Source: DATATV01 sp035551355 (lineage in GTDB: Bacteria; Actinomycetota; Actinomycetes; Mycobacteriales; Pseudonocardiaceae). Taken from it: a DNA stretch of 64,000 nt. Shown piece after piece: positions 24,449 to 32,514 of the stretch (the stretch's first letter is position 1; each line of letters starts with the position of its first letter). The stretch lies in contig DASZNF010000144.1 of the NCBI GenBank assembly GCA_035551355.1, positions 1 to 64,000 of the forward strand, in the 5' to 3' direction. The notes under the pieces were generated by a model. The model saw only the letters and a program-made list of their open reading frames with translations, had not been told where the DNA came from and did not search any database. The position numbers and the translations under genes are program-made.

Positions 24449-25750
24449 ATGGCATGGGACTTCGAGACCGAGCCAGGTTTCCAGGCCAAGCTGGACTGGG
24501 CCGACGAGTTCGTGCGCACGGAGGTCGAGCCGCTGGACCTGGTGTGGCCACACCAGCAGTTCGAGCCGCTGGACGACACCCGGCGCAAGATCGTCGATCC
24601 ACTGAAGCAAGAGGTGCGCCGGCAGGAACTGTGGGCCACGCACCTGGGCCCGGAACTCGGCGGCCAGGGCTACGGACAGCTCAAGCTGGCCCTGCTCAAC
24701 GAGATCCTCGGCCGCTCGTCCTGGGCGCCGATCGTGTTCGGCTGCCAGGCCCCGGACACCGGCAACGCCGAGATCATCGCCCGCTACGGCACGCCGGACC
24801 AGCGGGACCGCTATCTCACGCCGCTGCTGGAGGGTGAGCTGTTCTCCTGCTACTCGATGACCGAACCGCAGGCCGGGTCCGATCCGTCCCGCTTCACCAC
24901 CCGGGCCGTCCGCGACGGCGACGGCTGGGTCATCACCGGCCGGAAATTCTTCTCCTCCAACGCCAAGACCGCGTCGTTCCTCATCGTCATGGCCGTCACC
25001 GACCCCGAGGTGAGCGCCTACCAGGGCATGTCGATGTTCCTGGTGCCCAGGGCCACGCCCGGCGTGGTCATCGAACGCAACGTCGGTCTCTACGGCGAAC
25101 CGGTCGACGGGGGCACGCACGCGCTGGTCCACTACGACAACGTACGGGTTGGCGGCGATGCGCTGCTCGGTGGCGAAGGCCAGGCCTTCGCGGTGGCGCA
25201 GACCCGGCTGGGCGGCGGCCGCATCCACCATGCGATGCGCACCATCGGGCTGGCCCGCAGGGCGCTGGACATGATGTGCGAGCGCGCCCTCTCCCGCGAG
25301 ACCCAGGGCAGTCGCCTGGCCGACAAGCAGTTCGTGCAGGGCTACATCGCCGACTCCTACGCCCAGCTCGTCCAGTTCCGGCTGTTCGTGCTCTACACCG
25401 CGTGGGAGATCGACAAGTACGACGACTACCGCAGGACGCGCAAGGACATCGCGACGGCCAAGATCGTGATGCCCACGGTGCTGCACGACATCGCCTGGCG
25501 CGCGATGCAGGTGCACGGCGCGCTGGGCACCACCAACGAGATGCCGTTCTTCCGGATGATCCACGGCGCCGGCGTGATGGGACTGGCCGACGGGCCCACC
25601 GAGGTGCACAAGATGACCGTGGCCAAGCAGGTGCTGCGCGAGCACTCCCCAAGCGACGACGTCTGGCCCACCGAATGGCTGCCCAGAAAGCTCGCCGCGG
25701 CACGGGAAAAGTTCGCCGAACACCTCGACGTCGAGGTGGGCAACCTGTGA
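24449..25750 (+). CDS. acyl-CoA dehydrogenase, ACAD11/LvaC-like
   Basis: 433 residues, full-length ACAD. Flavin and substrate motifs: CYSMTEPQAGSDPSR, WVITGRKFFSSNA, and LADGPTEVHKM near the C-terminus. The segment RLGGGRIHHAMRTIGLARRALDMMCERA matches, from memory, the ACAD domain of ACAD10/11 and bacterial LvaC, which remove phosphate from 4-phosphoacyl-CoA to give an enoyl-CoA. A kinase-type gene overlaps its 3' end, supporting that role. It starts at ATG 24449 behind GGAGAGGAG, just after a tandem operator pair. Confidence 0.85.
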   Translation: MAWDFETEPGFQAKLDWADEFVRTEVEPLDLVWPHQQFEPLDDTRRKIVDPLKQEVRRQELWATHLGPELGGQGYGQLKLALLNEILGRSSWAPIVFGCQAPDTGNAEIIARYGTPDQRDRYLTPLLEGELFSCYSMTEPQAGSDPSRFTTRAVRDGDGWVITGRKFFSSNAKTASFLIVMAVTDPEVSAYQGMSMFLVPRATPGVVIERNVGLYGEPVDGGTHALVHYDNVRVGGDALLGGEGQAFAVAQTRLGGGRIHHAMRTIGLARRALDMMCERALSRETQGSRLADKQFVQGYIADSYAQLVQFRLFVLYTAWEIDKYDDYRRTRKDIATAKIVMPTVLHDIAWRAMQVHGALGTTNEMPFFRMIHGAGVMGLADGPTEVHKMTVAKQVLREHSPSDDVWPTEWLPRKLAAAREKFAEHLDVEVGNL

Positions 25751-26766
25751 TCGATTTCAACCGCCTCGCCGGCTGGCTGGACGACAACGGCCTGCCGGGC
25801 CGGGGCGCACCCATCGAGCACCGGCTGCTCTCCGGTGGCACCCAGAACGAGATCCACGAGGTCCGGCGCGGCGACGAGCGCTGTGTCATCCGGATACCGC
25901 CGATGGAGGCGCCCGCGGACCGGGACGCGGGCATCGTGCGGGAGTGGCGGATCGTCGAGGCGCTGGATGGCACGGATGTGCCGCACACCAAGGCGATCGC
26001 CCTGTGCCCGGACTCGGCGGTGCTGGGCCGGCCGTTCTACCTGATGGGGTTCGTCGAGGGCTGGTCCCCGATGGGCCGCCGGACCTGGCCCGCCCCCTTC
26101 GACGTCGACCTGCGGGCCCGGGCCGGGCTGGGCTATCAGCTCGCCGAGGGCATCGCCCTGCTGTCCAGAGTGGACTGGAAGGCCAAAGGCCTGCACGATC
26201 TCGGCCACCCCGAAGGGTTCCACACCCGCCAGGTCGACCGCTGGACCCGGTTCCTGGACCGGATCAAGGGACGCGAGCTGCCCGGTTTCGCCGAGGCCGC
26301 CGGGTGGCTGCGCGCGCACCGGCCGCTGGACTACGAGCCCGGCATCATGCACGGCGACTACCAGTTCGCCAACGTCATGTTCACCGACGGCGCACCGGCC
26401 CGGCTGGCCGCGCTGCTGGACTGGGAAATGGGCACGGTCGGCGACCCCAAGCTCGACCTGGGCTGGATGCTGCAGAGCTGGCCGGAGGACACCAGCGCGG
26501 CGGAAGCCGCCGAGTCCAGCTACAAGGATCTGCGCGGCATGCCCTCGCGGGACCAGTTGCTGGCCCACTACGCCGAGGTGTCCGGCCGTCAGGTCGACGA
26601 CATCGACTACTACCTCATCCTCGCGAAATGGAAGCTCGCGGTGGTGCTCGAACAGGGTTACCAACGGGCGGGAGACGACGTGAAACTGCAGGCCTTCGGA
26701 CCGATCGTGCTGCAACTGATGAGCTCGGCGGCCGAGCTCGCCGAGACCAGTGACTACCCGGCATGA
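25747..26766 (+). CDS. APH-family kinase, ACAD10/11- and LvaA-like
   Basis: 339 residues, aminoglycoside-phosphotransferase fold. The catalytic loop is HGDYQFANVMF (Brenner motif HGDxxxxN) and the metal-binding aspartate is in LLDWEMGTVGDP. The N-lobe has LLSGGTQNEIHEV and CVIRIPP. In human ACAD10/11 this kinase domain is fused in front of an ACAD domain, and in Pseudomonas LvaA phosphorylates 4-hydroxyacyl-CoA for LvaC. Here it overlaps the ACAD gene by four bases (GTGA), so a split version of the same module is the best reading. Antibiotic resistance is unlikely given the context. Confidence 0.85.
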   Translation: MIDFNRLAGWLDDNGLPGRGAPIEHRLLSGGTQNEIHEVRRGDERCVIRIPPMEAPADRDAGIVREWRIVEALDGTDVPHTKAIALCPDSAVLGRPFYLMGFVEGWSPMGRRTWPAPFDVDLRARAGLGYQLAEGIALLSRVDWKAKGLHDLGHPEGFHTRQVDRWTRFLDRIKGRELPGFAEAAGWLRAHRPLDYEPGIMHGDYQFANVMFTDGAPARLAALLDWEMGTVGDPKLDLGWMLQSWPEDTSAAEAAESSYKDLRGMPSRDQLLAHYAEVSGRQVDDIDYYLILAKWKLAVVLEQGYQRAGDDVKLQAFGPIVLQLMSSAAELAETSDYPA

Positions 26767-27533
26767 GTGACCCCGAACTGGTCACCGAGCGCCGCGGCGC
26801 CGTGCTGATCGCGCGGCTGAACCGGCCGGCCGCGCGCAACGCCCTCAACGGCGCGCTGATCGACGCGATCGGCCGCACCATGACCGACGCCGAGCACGAC
26901 CCGGACATCCGGGCGGTCGTGCTCACCGCCACCGGGGACCGGGTGTTCTGCGCCGGAATGGACCTGCGGGAATTCAGCAGTGGCAAGGCGAACAGCTCAG
27001 CCGAGGGCCAGGCTGGGTTCACCCGGCTGGTCGACGGCTCGCTGTCGCTGCCGGTCGTCGGCGCGGTCACCGGCACCGCGGTGGGCGGTGGGCTGGAACT
27101 GCTGCTGGGCTGCGATGTCATCGTCGCGGCCGACACCGCCCGGTTCGGCTTCCCCGAGGTCAAACGGGGGCTGTTCCCGGCCGGTGGCGGCACGAACGTG
27201 GGCGCCCGGATTCCGCTGGCCGTCGCGTTGGAGATGACCCTGACCGGCGATCCGGTCAGTGCCCAGCGCGCCTACGAGCTGGGCCTGATCAACGCCGTGG
27301 TGCCCGCGGACACGGTGCTGGACACCGCGGTGGGGCTGGCCGGGCGGATCGCGGGCAACGGGCCGCTGGCGGTCACCGCGATCAAGGAACTGGTCCGGCT
27401 CGCGGTCACCGGACCGGCGCAGGTCGCCGACCGCACCCGGGCCCTGGCCGAGTCCGTGTTCGGCAGCCAGGACGCCCGCGAAGGAGCGCTGGCGTTCGTG
27501 CAGAAGCGCCCACCCGTGTGGCAGGGCCGGTAG
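26763..27533 (+). CDS. enoyl-CoA hydratase
   Basis: 256 residues, crotonase fold. Both catalytic glutamates are in place: TAVGGGLELLLG and FPEVKRGLFPAGGG. Oxyanion segment FCAGMDLREF. It would hydrate the 2-enoyl- or 3-enoyl-derived CoA produced by the upstream kinase/ACAD pair. ATG 26763 overlaps the kinase stop by four bases, so the three genes are translationally linked. Confidence 0.9.
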   Translation: MSDPELVTERRGAVLIARLNRPAARNALNGALIDAIGRTMTDAEHDPDIRAVVLTATGDRVFCAGMDLREFSSGKANSSAEGQAGFTRLVDGSLSLPVVGAVTGTAVGGGLELLLGCDVIVAADTARFGFPEVKRGLFPAGGGTNVGARIPLAVALEMTLTGDPVSAQRAYELGLINAVVPADTVLDTAVGLAGRIAGNGPLAVTAIKELVRLAVTGPAQVADRTRALAESVFGSQDAREGALAFVQKRPPVWQGR

Positions 27534-27535
27534 CG

Positions 27536-28504
27536 ATGCGCGCCGCACTGTGCCGGTCCTACGGACCGCCCGAGGTCGTCCGGGTCGAAGACCGGCCATC
27601 GCCGCCGCTGGCGCCGGGCACGGTGCGGGTGCGGGTCGGCGCGGCCGCGGTCAACTTCCCCGATGTGCTGATGATCGCCGACAGGTACCAGCTCACCGTG
27701 CCGCTGCCGTTCGTGCCGGGCAGCGAGTTCGCCGGGGTCGTCGCGGAGGTGGCGCCCGATGTGGCCACGCCCGCCCCCGGTGACCGGGTGTCCGGCACCG
27801 GGACGGTGGGGGCGTTCGCCCAGGAGGTCGTGGTGGCCGCGGCCGGGTTGCGCGCCGTTCCGTCCGATGTGGACGATCGGCGGGCCGCGGCCTTCGGCGT
27901 CGCCCACCGGACGGCCTACCACACGCTGCGCACGGTCGCCGGGCTGTGCGCCGGTGACGAGCTGATCGTGCTCGGCGCGGGCGGCGGCGTCGGGCTGGCC
28001 ACGGTGCAGCTGGGTGTGCTGCTGGGCGCTCACGTCACCGCCGTTGCCTCGTCGGCGGCCAAGCTCGACGTCGCGGCCCGGTACGGGGCGCGCACCCTGA
28101 TCAACTACCGGGAAACCGAGCTCCGGCAGGCATTGCGCGAGCGTCTGCCGGACGGCGCCGACATCGTGCTCGACCCGGTCGGCGGCGACCTGGCCGAACC
28201 GGCGCTGCGTTCGCTGAGGCGGGGCGGCCGGTTCGTCACCGTCGGCTACGCGTCCGGCACGATCCCGCGCATCCCGCTGAATCTGGTGCTGCTCAAGGGA
28301 GTGCGGATCCTCGGCTTCCACTTCCAGGACGTGCCGCCGGACGACTTCGCCCGCAACGAGGAGGAGCTGGCCGGGCTGCTCGCGGCGCATCCCTGGCTGC
28401 CCCACATCGGCGCCACCTTCCCGCTCAGCGAGGTGGCCACGGCCTTGCGGGAGGTCGCGGACGGCAAGGCCATCGGCAAGATCGTCCTGGATCTGAGCGG
28501 CTGA
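27536..28504 (+). CDS. zinc-independent quinone oxidoreductase (MDR superfamily)
   Basis: 322 residues. The N-terminal domain has NFPDVLMIADRYQ and PGSEFAGVV; the nucleotide-binding domain has GAGGGVGLATVQLGVLLGAHVTAVASS; and no zinc cysteines are present. This is the NADPH:quinone oxidoreductase or enoyl reductase type. ATG 27536 lies two bases after the crotonase stop. It ends the operon and is followed by a strong hairpin at 28507. Confidence 0.88.
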   Translation: MRAALCRSYGPPEVVRVEDRPSPPLAPGTVRVRVGAAAVNFPDVLMIADRYQLTVPLPFVPGSEFAGVVAEVAPDVATPAPGDRVSGTGTVGAFAQEVVVAAAGLRAVPSDVDDRRAAAFGVAHRTAYHTLRTVAGLCAGDELIVLGAGGGVGLATVQLGVLLGAHVTAVASSAAKLDVAARYGARTLINYRETELRQALRERLPDGADIVLDPVGGDLAEPALRSLRRGGRFVTVGYASGTIPRIPLNLVLLKGVRILGFHFQDVPPDDFARNEEELAGLLAAHPWLPHIGATFPLSEVATALREVADGKAIGKIVLDLSG

Positions 28505-28506
28505 GC

Positions 28507-28537
28507 CCGGCGGCGGCCCGCTCCCGGCCGCCGCCGG
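28507..28537. terminator. perfect 12-bp stem terminator
   Basis: CCGGCGGCGGCC and GGCCGCCGCCGG form a perfect 12-bp GC stem with a seven-base loop, followed by TTCTCCTT on the plus strand. It separates the convergent quinone oxidoreductase and the gene ending at 28544. Confidence 0.7.
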
Positions 28538-28543
28538 TTCTCC

Positions 28544-29038
28544 TTACGACAGCACCAGATCCGCCGCTCCCGGCGGGTTGGGCGCCAGCTCGCCGCTACG
28601 GAAGATCTCGGTGCCGTCCAGCACGTGCACCGGTGCGGCCGCCGCGGCCAGCGCCTGCGACTTGAACGCCCGCGCGGCCACGCTCAGGCGGTGGTGCAGC
28701 GCGGAATTGTGGCAGTCCAGATCGGCCGGGACCCGCTCGCCCCACACCAGCACCTCGGTCAGCCCGTCCTCGATCGAGCGTTGCACCATCTTGTGCACCC
28801 GGCGGTCGGCTTCGTAGAGTTCGGCGTCCACGGCCAGCGCGTGCGGCCGGGGACCGCGCACCGGCGAGGTGAGCGCGGCATCCATGTCCACCACCCGGGC
28901 GCCGAGAATGTGCATTGGCCGTGCGTCGTCGTAGGCCGCCACCAGGGCCAGCACATCCCAGCCGGCCATCACGCGGTCGAACAGCCAGCCGCCGGCCGAG
29001 CCCACCGCCGCGATCATGGTCGGCGCGACCACGATCAA
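28544..29038 (-). CDS. hypothetical protein coupled to a TetR gene
   Basis: About 164 residues from TTG 29038 (GTG 29032 is an alternative); GAGGCGG lies before the TTG, and a longer frame running into the TetR gene has no site. It begins with APTMIAAVGSAGGWLFDRVM and has VLALVAAYDD, HNSALHHRLS and a soluble, mixed composition. No family is recognised. The start is about nine bases after the TetR stop, so the two are probably on one message. Confidence 0.6.
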   Translation of the reverse strand: MIVVAPTMIAAVGSAGGWLFDRVMAGWDVLALVAAYDDARPMHILGARVVDMDAALTSPVRGPRPHALAVDAELYEADRRVHKMVQRSIEDGLTEVLVWGERVPADLDCHNSALHHRLSVAARAFKSQALAAAAAPVHVLDGTEIFRSGELAPNPPGAADLVLS

Positions 29039-29046
29039 CCGCCGCC

Positions 29047-29655
29047 TCAGTGGCCGTCGGCGGGCAAGGTGAGCTGAAGGGCCAGTGATTGTGTGTACTC
29101 CTTGAACACCTCGGTCAGCGGAATCGACGGGTCGAGCAGCCATGATGTCTCCATCCCGTAGAGAAAGGCGACGATTTCCACGGCCTTGAGGGCCGGATCC
29201 ACATCAGTGCGGTACCGGCCTGCCCGCTGCCCGCGCCGGATACCCTCGGAAATCTGCTCGATCGCGGCCTGATACCGGTGCAGGATCCGGCCGCGCAGCG
29301 GCGCTTCCGGATCGAGGTTCTCGATCAGCAGCACAATGAACATGCCGATCAGGTCCGGCACCTGCTGGAAGCGCGCGGCGGCGCCGTTGATCTGCTCGAT
29401 GACATCGCCGGAACTGTCCCGCCGAGCGTCGTCGTAGCGATCCCGCGCTTCGAGCACCGCGTGGAGCAACTGCTCCTTGGACTCGAAATGGTGCAGCAAC
29501 CCGGCCGGGCTGACACCCGCCTCGCGCCCGATCTGGCCGAGGGTGGTGTTACGCCATCCGTTGCGGACCAGCAGCCGCTGCGCGACCAGCAGGATCCGCT
29601 GCCGCCGGTCCTCGCCTTTGGCCAGCAGCGTGGCGTAACGACGTTGTTCGGGCAT
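29047..29655 (-). CDS. TetR-family transcriptional regulator
   Basis: 202 residues with helix-turn-helix TTLGQIGREAGVSPAGLLHHFESKEQLLHAVL at about residues 37-70 and a C-terminal domain containing FLYGMETSWLLDPSIPL. ATG 29655 is preferred because AAAGGGG lies four bases before it. An AACCAACCT/AAGTTGGTT inverted repeat upstream, unrelated to the GAGAAT palindrome, is its likely own operator, so it probably controls a different set of genes. Confidence 0.9.
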   Translation of the reverse strand: MPEQRRYATLLAKGEDRRQRILLVAQRLLVRNGWRNTTLGQIGREAGVSPAGLLHHFESKEQLLHAVLEARDRYDDARRDSSGDVIEQINGAAARFQQVPDLIGMFIVLLIENLDPEAPLRGRILHRYQAAIEQISEGIRRGQRAGRYRTDVDPALKAVEIVAFLYGMETSWLLDPSIPLTEVFKEYTQSLALQLTLPADGH

Positions 29656-29670
29656 CGAACCCCTTTGTCC

Positions 29671-29702
29671 AACCAACCTACTGAACCTACATTAAGTTGG
29701 TT
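29671..29702. promoter_or_regulatory. inverted repeat, likely autoregulatory TetR operator
   Basis: AACCAACCT (29671-29679) and AAGTTGGTT (29694-29702) are inverted with one mismatch and a 14-base spacer, starting 16 bases upstream of the TetR ATG at 29655. Confidence 0.5.
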
Positions 29703-29732
29703 TGCCCGCGGCGACAAGAACCTTCCGCACTC

Positions 29733-29855
29733 TCACCGGCCCAGCGACTTCGCGATGATCACTTTCAGCACCTCGCTGGTGCCGGGGTAGCTGCGCGCCA
29801 CCCGGGCGTCGGTGTACAGCCGGGCGATGGGGTACCCGGCGTCAACGTGCGCACC
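29733..29855 (-). pseudogene. C-terminal remnant of an acyl-CoA dehydrogenase
   Basis: Forty codons on the minus strand encode a typical ACAD C-terminus, with DARVARSYPGTSEVLKVIIA followed by KSLGR and a stop. The rest of the gene is absent: upstream sequence in this frame is not ACAD-like and soon meets the end of the CoA-transferase gene. This is the 3' stump of a deleted ACAD. It lies downstream of an intact ACAD/CoA-transferase pair in the same orientation, so the loss may have arisen by recombination between ACAD copies. Confidence 0.75.
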
Positions 29856-29889
29856 CCGTCGCGATCGTGCGACCACAACACCGGCCCGG

Positions 29890-31095
29890 TCACGACCGGC
29901 ACCGGTAGGCCGGGCCGACGGCCCCCTGTTCCCGAAGCCGGGCAAGCTCGGCGCGGTCCACGCCGAGTTCGGTGAGCACGGCGTCGGTGTGCTCACCAAG
30001 ACCTGGAACCGCGCCCATCGGCGGGGCGTAGCCGGCGATGACCGGCGGCGGCAACAACGCGGGTACCGGGCCGACCGGCGTGTCGATGTGCCGCCAGCGA
30101 TCCCGCGCGGCCAGGTGCGGATGGGCGATCACCTCGCTGGGCCGGTTGTAGCGCGAGTTGCCGATGCCCGCGGTGTCCGCGGCGCGCTGAATCCGGGCGA
30201 GATCGTGGTCGGCACACCACGCGGCGATCTCGCCGTCGAGCAGATCACGGTGCCGGACTCGGCCGGTGTTGGTGCGGAGCCGGTCGTCCTCGGCCAGGTC
30301 GGCGCGCCCCAGGATGTCCCGGGACAGGCGCTGCCATTCGCGGTCGTTGGTGGTGCCGAGCACGACGGTCTGCCCGTCGCGCGTCCGGTAGGCGCCATAC
30401 GGCGCGACCGCGGGCGAGCCCATGCCCCGCGGCTGCTGATCCTCGCCCGAGTGCCGGGTGTAGGTCAGCGCGTAGCCCATCAGCTCGGTCATGGTGTCGA
30501 ACAGGCTCACCGCGACCGTCGCCGGCCGGCGGGCGTAGAGCAGGGACACGATGGACAGCGCGGCGTAGAGCCCGGAGCACACATCCGCCACCGGCGGTCC
30601 CGGTTTGGCCGGCGCGCCCGGGGTGCCGGTGATCGCGCACGCCCCCGATTCGGCCTGCACCAGCAGGTCGTAGGCGCGCTTGTGGGACAACGGCCCGCCC
30701 GGCCCGTAGCCGTCGATCTCCACGGAGATCAGTTCGGGGTGCCGCACGGTGAGGTCCGCGGGCGCGAGGCCGAGCCGCGCGGTGCCACCGGGCGCGAGGT
30801 TGGACACCAGCACGTCGGCCCGGTCCAGCAACCGGTGCAGCAGCGCGAGCCCGGCCTCGGCCTTGAGGTCCAGCGTCACGGATTCCTTGCCCCGGTTGAC
30901 CCACACGAAATGCGCGGCCAGCCCGTCCACCACAGCGTCGTAGTTGCGCGCGAAATCACCGCCGCGCGGGTTCTCCACCTTGATCACCCGCGCGCCCAGG
31001 TCGCCGAGGGTGCGGCTGCACAACGGCGCCGACACCGCCTGTTCCAGGCTCACCACCGTGACGCCGGCCAGCGGACCGGCCGATGTGGACACCAT
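29890..31095 (-). CDS. CaiB/BaiF family III CoA-transferase
   Basis: 401 residues. N-terminal LAGVTVVSLEQAVSAPLCSRTLGDLGARVIKVE and catalytic aspartate in KRAYDLLVQAESG. LFDTMTELMGYAL and the C-terminal GEHTDAVLTELG are usual for the family. It would load CoA onto an acid, or act as a racemase. Its ATG follows the stop of the ACAD gene with a two-base gap, so both are co-transcribed. The last residues (AYRCRS) look atypical, and the gene end borders the ACAD remnant, so its 3' end may have been altered by the deletion. Confidence 0.88.
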   Translation of the reverse strand: MVSTSAGPLAGVTVVSLEQAVSAPLCSRTLGDLGARVIKVENPRGGDFARNYDAVVDGLAAHFVWVNRGKESVTLDLKAEAGLALLHRLLDRADVLVSNLAPGGTARLGLAPADLTVRHPELISVEIDGYGPGGPLSHKRAYDLLVQAESGACAITGTPGAPAKPGPPVADVCSGLYAALSIVSLLYARRPATVAVSLFDTMTELMGYALTYTRHSGEDQQPRGMGSPAVAPYGAYRTRDGQTVVLGTTNDREWQRLSRDILGRADLAEDDRLRTNTGRVRHRDLLDGEIAAWCADHDLARIQRAADTAGIGNSRYNRPSEVIAHPHLAARDRWRHIDTPVGPVPALLPPPVIAGYAPPMGAVPGLGEHTDAVLTELGVDRAELARLREQGAVGPAYRCRS

Positions 31096-31097
31096 GC

Positions 31098-32264
31098 TCA
31101 GTAGCTCCTCGGCAGTCCCAGCACGTGCGAGCCCAGGTAGTTCAGCACCATCTCCTGGCTGATCGGCGCGATCCGCATCACGCGGGCCTCACGGAAATAG
31201 CGGGCCACGTGGTACTCCTCGGCGTAGCCCATGCCGCCATGGGTTTGCAGTGCGCGATCGGCGGCGGTGAATCCCGCGTCCGCGCACAGGTACTTCGCCG
31301 TGTTCGCCTCGCGACCACACGGTTTGCCGTTGTCGTAGAGCCAGGTCGCCTTGCGCAGCACCAGTTCCGCCGCGTCGAGGTGGGCCAGCGAGTCGGCGAG
31401 CGGGAACTGGATGCCCTGGTTCATCCCGATCGGCCGGCCGAACACCTCACGTTCGCCGCCGTAGCGCACCGCCTTGTCCAGCGCGGCCCGCCCGATGCCA
31501 AGGGCCTCGGCGGCGATGAGCATGCGTTCCGGATTGAGCCCGTCGAGCAGGTAGGTGAATCCGCGCCCTTCCTCGCCAACCCGGTCCTCGACCGGCACCC
31601 GCAGGTCGTCGATGAACAGCTCGCTGGAGCTGACGGCGTTGCGGCCCATCTTGGCGATCGGCCGGATGTCGATCGCGTCGCGGTCCAGGTCGGTGAGGAA
31701 CAGGGTCATGCCGTCGGTCTTGCGGTCGACCTCGCCGTACCGGGTGGTCCGGGTGAGCAGCAGGATCTTCTCCGACTCCAGGGCCTTGGAGATCCACACC
31801 TTGCGCCCGTTGACGACGTAGTGATCGCCCGCGCGCTCGGCGAACGTGGTGATCCGCGAGGTGTCCAGCCCGGCGCCGGGTTCGGTCACCCCGAAACACA
31901 CGTGCAGCTCGCCACTGACCACTCGCGGCAGGGTGCGCCTGCGCAGTTCCGCCGAGCCGTGCACGACCACCGGGTGCATGCCGAAGATGGATAGGTGGAT
32001 CGCGCTGGCCGCGTTCATCCCGCCGCCGGAGCGCGCGACCTCCTCGGCGAGCAGGGTGGCCTCGGTGATGCCGAGTCCGTGCCCGCCATAGGCCTCCGGG
32101 ATGGTCATCCCGAGCCAGCCGCCCTTGGCGATCGCGTCGTAGAACTCGGTGGGGAACTCGTGGGCCAGGTCCTTGTCCATCCAGTACCGGTCGTCGAAAC
32201 TGCGGGCCAGGTCGGCGACACCTGCCTTGATGGCGCGCTGATCCTCGGTCAGCTCGAAGTCCAC
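31098..32264 (-). CDS. acyl-CoA dehydrogenase
   Basis: 388 residues, single full-length ACAD. FGVTEPGAGLDTSRITT, HYVVNGRKVWIS and LQTHGGMGYAEEYHVARYFREARVMRIAPISQEM are the flavin, substrate and C-terminal motifs. It would make the alpha-beta double bond of an acyl-CoA. GTG 32264 has GGAGG upstream at the right distance; the longer frame has none. It is divergent from a TetR gene, with a regulon palindrome between them. Confidence 0.92.
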   Translation of the reverse strand: MDFELTEDQRAIKAGVADLARSFDDRYWMDKDLAHEFPTEFYDAIAKGGWLGMTIPEAYGGHGLGITEATLLAEEVARSGGGMNAASAIHLSIFGMHPVVVHGSAELRRRTLPRVVSGELHVCFGVTEPGAGLDTSRITTFAERAGDHYVVNGRKVWISKALESEKILLLTRTTRYGEVDRKTDGMTLFLTDLDRDAIDIRPIAKMGRNAVSSSELFIDDLRVPVEDRVGEEGRGFTYLLDGLNPERMLIAAEALGIGRAALDKAVRYGGEREVFGRPIGMNQGIQFPLADSLAHLDAAELVLRKATWLYDNGKPCGREANTAKYLCADAGFTAADRALQTHGGMGYAEEYHVARYFREARVMRIAPISQEMVLNYLGSHVLGLPRSY

Positions 32265-32354
32265 CGGGCCCACCTCCACACGGCGAGGTGCCGTGCGGTG
32301 GGGCCGCACAGCACCGTCGAGATCGATCAGACGATAGCAACAATCTCCGTTTAA

Positions 32355-32369
32355 GAGAATACCGTTTCC
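32355..32369. promoter_or_regulatory. regulon palindrome GAGAATACCGTTTCC
   Basis: Left arm perfect, right arm with two mismatches. It lies between the divergent ACAD (start 32264) and TetR (start 32515) genes, in the place expected for an operator that a TetR protein uses to control both its neighbour and itself. Confidence 0.5.
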
Positions 32370-32514
32370 GCAGTGTTAGCGCAGCGTGACAACGGTGCTC
32401 TCCTCACCCACAAGCGTCGGTTGCGCAACACGACGCCCTAATGTGCTCGTCAGAGAACACTTACCGGTACAGTTCAAGCATGGTCTTCTCGTGGCAGAAA
32501 GGACGGAGCGACCG

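Noticed and set aside
25747..26766. Aminoglycoside resistance by the APH-fold gene
   Set aside because: It overlaps an ACAD gene and resembles the ACAD10/11 and LvaA kinases, so a catabolic role is much more likely.
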